Shown here piece after piece: positions 59,710 through 64,000 of a stretch of DNA of 64,000 nt. Source of the DNA: JANWVO01 sp964458495. GTDB taxonomy: Bacteria > Acidobacteriota > Terriglobia > Bryobacterales > Bryobacteraceae. Position numbers and translations under genes: made by a program. The notes under the pieces were generated by a model. That model ran no database searches. It saw nothing but the letters and a program-made list of their open reading frames with translations, and was not told the origin of the DNA. The DNA lies in contig CAYWJB010000002.1 of the NCBI GenBank assembly GCA_964458495.1, positions 1 through 64,000 of the forward strand, given 5' to 3'. Each line of letters begins with the position of its first letter. Position 1 is the first letter of the stretch.

Positions 59710-60705
59710 TCAGTTGGACCGGGTTGCGAGCTGCAGATGCAGCACCACCGGGTTGTAGACGGGCTTCAGCGTCCGCAGGTATGCGTAGATCGCCCGGAGG
59801 TCGTCCTCCTTCATCTGCGAGAAGCCGAACCACGGCATCACGGTGAAGTTCTCCTGCACGGTGCGCGGGGCGGATTCGTAGGCCAGGGAGCCGTAGTCGC
59901 GGAACTTCCTGACGAAACGCTCTTCGCTCCACTTGCCGATGCCAGAGTCGTCATCGGGCGTCAGATTGGCGCTTCTGGCCACAAACGGACCGATGGCGAA
60001 TTCATGGCCGCCGGCGAACTCCCTGCCGGGAAGCGGTTTGCCGTTTTTCAGTTCAGTGTGGCATTCCATGCACCCGGCGACGCCAGCCAGGAATTCGCCG
60101 TAGCGCACGCGGTCATTCGGATTCGGAGGTTGAGCCGGCGCGAGCACCGGCGCCGGTTCGAAGCGGGCGAGGATGCTGACGGGAAACTGCAGCTCTGTCC
60201 TCGGCAAGGCGTTTTTCACGGCAGGCAAGGTGTTCATGTACGCAACGAGAGAGTAGACATCCTCGTCGCTCAATTTGGCGAACTGAGCGAACGGCATGAA
60301 CGCGAACAGCGGCCTGCCGTCGCGGGAAATCCCCTCCCGGATGGCGCGGATCTTCTCGCCGTCGGTCCAGGCGCCAATCCCGGTTTCCACGTCGGGCGTA
60401 ATGTTGGCGCCCACGATGCGTCCCGGAAATCCGAGTTCCGCAGGGAAGACGAATCCCGAGCCAATCTTGTCCGGCTCGGGAATCAGAGAGAACTTCGACG
60501 GATCGCGCGGGCTGTGACAGCCGGCGCAATCGGCGACGTTGTGAAACAGATACCGGCCGCGCGCAATGCGCTCCGGCGTGGACTCCACGCGGATGTTCTG
60601 CGCAGGCCTTGATTTCGGTGTTGCCAGCGCGATCCAGGCGCCGGCCCCTGCCGTCGCCGCCAGCAAGCAGGCGGCAACAGCAGTTCCCAGGTACTTCAGG
60701 CTCAT
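59710..60705 (-). CDS. dihaem cytochrome c
   Basis: This 331-residue exported protein has an N-terminal membrane anchor or signal (about residues 8-28) and two haem-attachment sites. These are C60-A-G-C63-H64 and C212-M-E-C215-H216. Each lies in its own cytochrome c domain. Met ligands are likely in FAFMPF and VMPWFGF. The arrangement resembles cytochrome subunits that take electrons from exported dehydrogenases. That would fit the Tat-exported oxidoreductase at 40-43 kb, but the link is only inference. GGAGGGG precedes the ATG. It is 92 bp downstream of pyk on the same strand. Confidence 0.88.
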   Translation of the reverse strand: MSLKYLGTAVAACLLAATAGAGAWIALATPKSRPAQNIRVESTPERIARGRYLFHNVADCAGCHSPRDPSKFSLIPEPDKIGSGFVFPAELGFPGRIVGANITPDVETGIGAWTDGEKIRAIREGISRDGRPLFAFMPFAQFAKLSDEDVYSLVAYMNTLPAVKNALPRTELQFPVSILARFEPAPVLAPAQPPNPNDRVRYGEFLAGVAGCMECHTELKNGKPLPGREFAGGHEFAIGPFVARSANLTPDDDSGIGKWSEERFVRKFRDYGSLAYESAPRTVQENFTVMPWFGFSQMKEDDLRAIYAYLRTLKPVYNPVVLHLQLATRSN

Positions 60706-60797
60706 GGCCCCTCCAGTTGTAACGCTCTTTCAGCGTAAACGGGCGCGGCGGCCGAAGGTTCGGGATTTCAGATTTTGTTTACAGGTATCACACGGAC

Positions 60798-62219
60798 TCA
60801 CACCGCCTCGCCCACGCGGTGCAGCTTCATCATGTTCGTCGTGCCCGGGCGCCCGATCGGCTGCCCGGCGACGAACACAACGGCATCGCGGGGCTTGACG
60901 AGCCCCCGCTCGACGAGAACGCGATCCATCAGCGCCATCATTTCGTCCGTGGAGGAGACATGCGGCTGCGGGATGGCATGGACGCCGTAAACCACGGAGA
61001 GCGCTCTGGCGGCGCTTTCGGACGGTGTGAAGGTGTAGATGGGAACCGGCGGGCGGTAACGCGCCACCAGCCGCGCGGACGTTCCGGAAGCCGAGAAGAC
61101 GACGATCGCCTGCGCCCCGGCCAGCCGCGCCGCGTGGAATGCGGCGTCAGCCACGATCTCGGCGTGAGTGACCGAATCGCGGCGGGGCAGCTCGCGGAAC
61201 CCCAGGCGGCTCAGCGACAGCTCCGCCTCATGCGCCGTGCGGTCCATCACGTGCACGGCCTCCACCGGATACTTGCCCACCGAAGTCTCCCCGCTCAGCA
61301 TCACGGCGTCCGTACCGTCATAAATCGCGTTTGCGACATCGCTCACCTCGGCCCGCGTCGGGTAGGGGTTTTCGATCATCGACTCGAGCATTTGCGTCGC
61401 CGTGATCACGAATTTTCCGGCCCTGCGCGCCTGCTCGATGATCGACTTCTGGATGAAAGGAACCTTTTCCATCGGACATTCCACGCCGAGGTCTCCGCGC
61501 GCCACCATGACGCCATCGGTTTCCGCCAGAATGTCCTTCAAATTCTCTACCGCTTCCGGTTTTTCGATTTTCGCCACGATGGGAAGATTCGCGCCTTTTT
61601 CCTCCAGAAACAGGCGCAGGCGGAGGATATCTGATGACCGCCTCACGAAGGATAGCGCCACCAGGTCGATGCCCTCTTCGAGCCCCGCCTGAAGCACTTC
61701 CATGTCTCGCCGCGTCAGCGACGGGGTGGACAACTGCACCCCCGGCAGGTTGATCCCCTTCTTGTCCGTGATCACACCGCCGCGCACCACCCGGCACCGC
61801 GCCTTCACACCGTCGGATTCGAGCACCCTCAATTCCAGCGCTCCGTCAGCCAGCAGCACGCGGTCGCCCGGCTTCACATCCTTCGCGAAGTCCTTGTATG
61901 TGGTGGAGGCTGCCGTCGCGTCACCCTCGATCTCCTCGGTGGTGATCACGAAATCGGCTCCGTCCTCGAGCAGCGCCAATCCTTCCTCGAACGTGCCCAG
62001 CCGGATTTTGGGCCCCTGAAGATCGAGCAGAATGCCCACAGGGAACGCCGCGTCCGCGCCGGCTCCGCGCACGGCGCGGATCATTTCCGCCCGCCACTCC
62101 GGCGTGCCATGCGAGGCGTTCAGCCGGAACACGTCCACGCCCGTCTCGATCAGCTTCCTGATCATCCCGGGCATGGAAGTCGCGGGGCCCAGCGTCGCGA
62201 TGATTTTCGTATTTGTCAT
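60798..62219 (-). CDS. pyk: pyruvate kinase
   Basis: Pyruvate kinase makes ATP and pyruvate from PEP and ADP, the last step of glycolysis. The 473-residue protein starts MTNTKIIATLGPAT. It carries LNASHG, LLDLQGPKIRLG, the active-site region KIEKPEAVEN, ARGDLGVE and TATQMLESM. The C-terminal allosteric domain is complete. The ATG at 62217-62219 gives the usual length and N-terminus; the frame is open further upstream but runs into the uppP start region. No strong ribosome site is seen. It is divergent from uppP across about 43 bp. Confidence 0.95.
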   Translation of the reverse strand: MTNTKIIATLGPATSMPGMIRKLIETGVDVFRLNASHGTPEWRAEMIRAVRGAGADAAFPVGILLDLQGPKIRLGTFEEGLALLEDGADFVITTEEIEGDATAASTTYKDFAKDVKPGDRVLLADGALELRVLESDGVKARCRVVRGGVITDKKGINLPGVQLSTPSLTRRDMEVLQAGLEEGIDLVALSFVRRSSDILRLRLFLEEKGANLPIVAKIEKPEAVENLKDILAETDGVMVARGDLGVECPMEKVPFIQKSIIEQARRAGKFVITATQMLESMIENPYPTRAEVSDVANAIYDGTDAVMLSGETSVGKYPVEAVHVMDRTAHEAELSLSRLGFRELPRRDSVTHAEIVADAAFHAARLAGAQAIVVFSASGTSARLVARYRPPVPIYTFTPSESAARALSVVYGVHAIPQPHVSSTDEMMALMDRVLVERGLVKPRDAVVFVAGQPIGRPGTTNMMKLHRVGEAV

Positions 62220-62262
62220 AAACGGCGGCGGCGCGGCGTGCGCTACCATGTCTGTTTCCATT

Positions 62263-63090
62263 ATGCCCATCCTCCAGGCGGCGATCCTCGCCATTCTTCA
62301 GGGCCTCACGGAGTTCCTTCCCATCAGCAGCTCGGCGCACCTGGCGCTGGCCCCGTGGCTGTTGGGATGGAAAGATCAAGGGCTGGCATTCGACATCGCA
62401 CTGCACTTCGGCACGCTGCTCGGGGTGGTCGTCTACTTCGCGAAGGACTGGTGGCGGATCCTGGCCCTTGCATTTGGCCAGCGGCCCCATGGCGGCGCAT
62501 CGGAAGAGATCCCCCGGCACATGCTCTGGATGCTGGCTGCGGGCACTGTTCCGGTTGGCATTGCCGGGTTGCTGCTGAAACATGCTGCCGAGACGGTGTT
62601 CCGCACTCCGTGGGTCATCGGAACGATGCTGATCCTTGTGGGGCTGCTGATGGCATGGGCAGAGCGAAGCGCCCGCTTCTCCCGGCAGATTCGCGACATC
62701 GGCTGGAGCGACGCGCTCGCTGTCGGCGCCGCGCAGGCGCTGGCGGTGATTCCCGGCACTTCACGCAGCGGCATCACCCTGGTTGCGGGCCTGTTTCGCG
62801 GGCTGGACCGAGCCTCCGCCGCGCGCTTTTCTTTCCTGCTGGGAACGCCCGCCATCGGCGCGGCTGCCGCCGATGCGTTCCTCGACCTTTACCGCGCCGG
62901 CGGCATTCCGCCCGGCGAGCGCGCAGTCTTCTTGACGGCGATGGCCATCAGCGCCGCCACCGGCTGCGCCGTCATCGCATGGTTCCTGCGGTTCCTGCGG
63001 CGCAAAACCCTGCGTTTCTTTGTTGCATATCGTGTGATTTTTGGTATACTGATACTCGCTCTGGCTGTTTTCCGCCGGCTGGCGGAATGA
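62263..63090 (+). CDS. uppP: undecaprenyl-diphosphatase
   Basis: UppP (BacA) removes a phosphate from undecaprenyl diphosphate, recycling the lipid carrier used by MraY. It also gives bacitracin tolerance. The 275-residue membrane protein has eight or so helices. The two diagnostic motifs are QGLTEFLPISSSAHL and IPGTSRSGITL. The ATG at 62263 gives the family N-terminus (MPILQAAILAILQG); an in-frame ATG at 62248 would add five residues. Neither has a good ribosome site. The stop overlaps ftsK by ATGA. Confidence 0.94.
   Translation: MPILQAAILAILQGLTEFLPISSSAHLALAPWLLGWKDQGLAFDIALHFGTLLGVVVYFAKDWWRILALAFGQRPHGGASEEIPRHMLWMLAAGTVPVGIAGLLLKHAAETVFRTPWVIGTMLILVGLLMAWAERSARFSRQIRDIGWSDALAVGAAQALAVIPGTSRSGITLVAGLFRGLDRASAARFSFLLGTPAIGAAAADAFLDLYRAGGIPPGERAVFLTAMAISAATGCAVIAWFLRFLRRKTLRFFVAYRVIFGILILALAVFRRLAE
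63023..63050 (+). promoter_or_regulatory. promoter for ftsK inside the end of uppP
   Basis: TTGCAT at 63023-63028 and TATACT at 63045-63050 are 16 bp apart, and the -10 is extended by TGG at 63042-63044. Transcription would start near 63057, 30 nt before the ftsK ATG. It lies within the coding sequence of uppP, so ftsK may be expressed apart from uppP. Confidence 0.55.
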
Positions 63091-64000
63091 ACACGATTCC
63101 GACTGAATCCTCCTCGCGCCTCAAGGAGTTCTCAGGGGTTGTTTGCCTCGCGATCTCCTTTTCGGTCCTCTTTGCTCTGGCCTCATTCGATCCCCTCGAT
63201 CCTGCGTGGAACACGGCTACAGGCAGGCATCCGGCCTCCAACAAAATCGGGCTTGTTGGCGCGTTCGCGTCGGACCTGTTGTTCCAGTCGTTCGGGCTCG
63301 CCGCGTGGTTGTTGCCCGTTCTGCTGCTGTGGGTGGGAATCCGCTGGCTCCGCCACCGCACGCTGACGTCCCCGCTGGTCCGGATCACAGGCTACGGACT
63401 CCTGATCCTGTCGGCTGCCGCAGCCCTCGAGCTGGCGCGCGCAGGCAGCCTGCTGGAAACATCGTTCGCCGCCGGAGGGCTGTTCGGGTTCCTGTTCACT
63501 TCGTCGCTCGAATCAGTTCTCAACACGGCCGGCACTGCCATTTTTCTCGCGGTTCTCGGCGTTCTTTCGGTCTATTTGATCTCTTCTTTCTCAGTCGAGC
63601 GGCTCGCGTCCGCCATCGAACCCCGCCTGGCAGGCTGGCTGCCCCGGTGGAGACGCAAACCTGCGGACGCCGCTTCCGGGCTGGAAGCCCGCGCGCCTGA
63701 GCCTGAGCCGCCGCGCCGCGCTGCGGCTGCTGCCGCGGGCGCCGCCGTCGCCGTCTCCCCCGGAGGGCTGACAGCCGACCTTCAGGCGGCCGAGGATCTC
63801 CTGGAGCGGTACTCCCCGCCGCCGATCGTCGAGCAGCCGCCCGCGCCTCCCGCACCGGACGTGGTCGACGACATTCCCATCCGCCCGCTGGAGGAGCCGG
63901 AGCCCGCCCCCGCCGCGAAACAGAAGCGATCCGCGAAAGAGGATGCCGTGCGGCGCGCCTTCTTCAAGCTGCCGCCCACGCGTCTCCTTAACCCGCCGCC
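63087..64000 (+). CDS. ftsK: DNA translocase FtsK, N-terminal part (runs off window)
   Basis: This is the 5' part of an FtsK/SpoIIIE DNA pump, which anchors at the septum and moves chromosome ends into daughter cells. The first 304 residues are visible and the frame stays open to the end of the window. Four membrane helices lie at about residues 16-32, 67-85, 98-115 and 148-170. A proline- and alanine-rich linker follows (from about 195). The segment KLPPTRLLNPP at the end is the start of the motor domain, as in other FtsK proteins. It starts in the uppP stop (ATGA) and has its own promoter upstream. Confidence 0.9.
   Translation, partial: MNTIPTESSSRLKEFSGVVCLAISFSVLFALASFDPLDPAWNTATGRHPASNKIGLVGAFASDLLFQSFGLAAWLLPVLLLWVGIRWLRHRTLTSPLVRITGYGLLILSAAAALELARAGSLLETSFAAGGLFGFLFTSSLESVLNTAGTAIFLAVLGVLSVYLISSFSVERLASAIEPRLAGWLPRWRRKPADAASGLEARAPEPEPPRRAAAAAAGAAVAVSPGGLTADLQAAEDLLERYSPPPIVEQPPAPPAPDVVDDIPIRPLEEPEPAPAAKQKRSAKEDAVRRAFFKLPPTRLLNPP

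Overview
The window is about two-thirds G+C, tightly packed, and reads like a chromosomal segment of an acidobacterium, probably of the Solibacteres/Bryobacteraceae type. This is inference from gene content: a PEP-CTERM protein, an Oar-like TonB-dependent protein with an N-terminal carboxypeptidase-regulatory domain, two S46 peptidases, a Tat-exported molybdenum hydroxylase and a YjhG-type dehydratase. MurE carries the DNPR motif typical of meso-diaminopimelate addition, as expected of a Gram-negative wall. No rRNA, CRISPR array, insertion sequence or integrase is visible.

Layout. 0-4 kb: a tRNA-Tyr on the minus strand, then a strong promoter and rpsA, an HU/IHF gene, a HIT-family hydrolase and a DUF1848 protein. 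4-7 kb: a PEP-CTERM exported protein, a Tat-exported GH28 pectin-type hydrolase and pyrophosphatase. 7.1-24.8 kb: one long division and cell-wall (dcw) operon, mraZ-rsmH-ftsL-ftsI-murE-murF-mraY-murD-ftsW-murG-murC-ftsQ-ftsA-ftsZ-murA. Many genes overlap by ATGA; murB and ddl are absent and murA closes the cluster. 24.8-26.4 kb: a divergent pair of small regulator-like genes around an AT-rich control region with a perfect inverted repeat. One encodes a CI/LexA-like repressor whose S24 domain seems to have lost its catalytic residues.

26.4-29.8 kb: a minus-strand run STAS-rpiB-glyA-glycosyltransferase. 29.8-39.2 kb: a YjhG-type sugar-acid dehydratase, a first S46 peptidase, an aldo/keto reductase, the three-gene proton-translocating transhydrogenase and an ADP-ribosylglycohydrolase with an in-frame 21-bp duplication. 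39.3-43.3 kb: a minus-strand operon for a PaoABC-like, Tat-exported molybdenum hydroxylase plus a 76-residue cysteine protein. 43.3-59.2 kb: an outer-membrane receptor followed by a hydrolase-rich stretch (S66, alpha/beta esterase, S46, S9, M50, CocE/S15), which suggests scavenging of peptides and polymers. 59.1-64 kb: an A24 prepilin-type peptidase, a dihaem cytochrome c, pyruvate kinase, uppP and the 5' part of ftsK, which runs off the end.

The cell-envelope theme recurs: precursor synthesis (murA, murC to murG, mraY), lipid carrier recycling (uppP), division (ftsL, I, W, Q, A, Z) and chromosome segregation (ftsK). The most interesting non-routine items are the phage-like switch at 24.8-26.4 kb, the duplication beside the catalytic motif of the ADP-ribosylglycohydrolase, the Tat-exported molybdoenzyme with its extra small protein, and a decayed copy of the S66 gene start at 43.8 kb.
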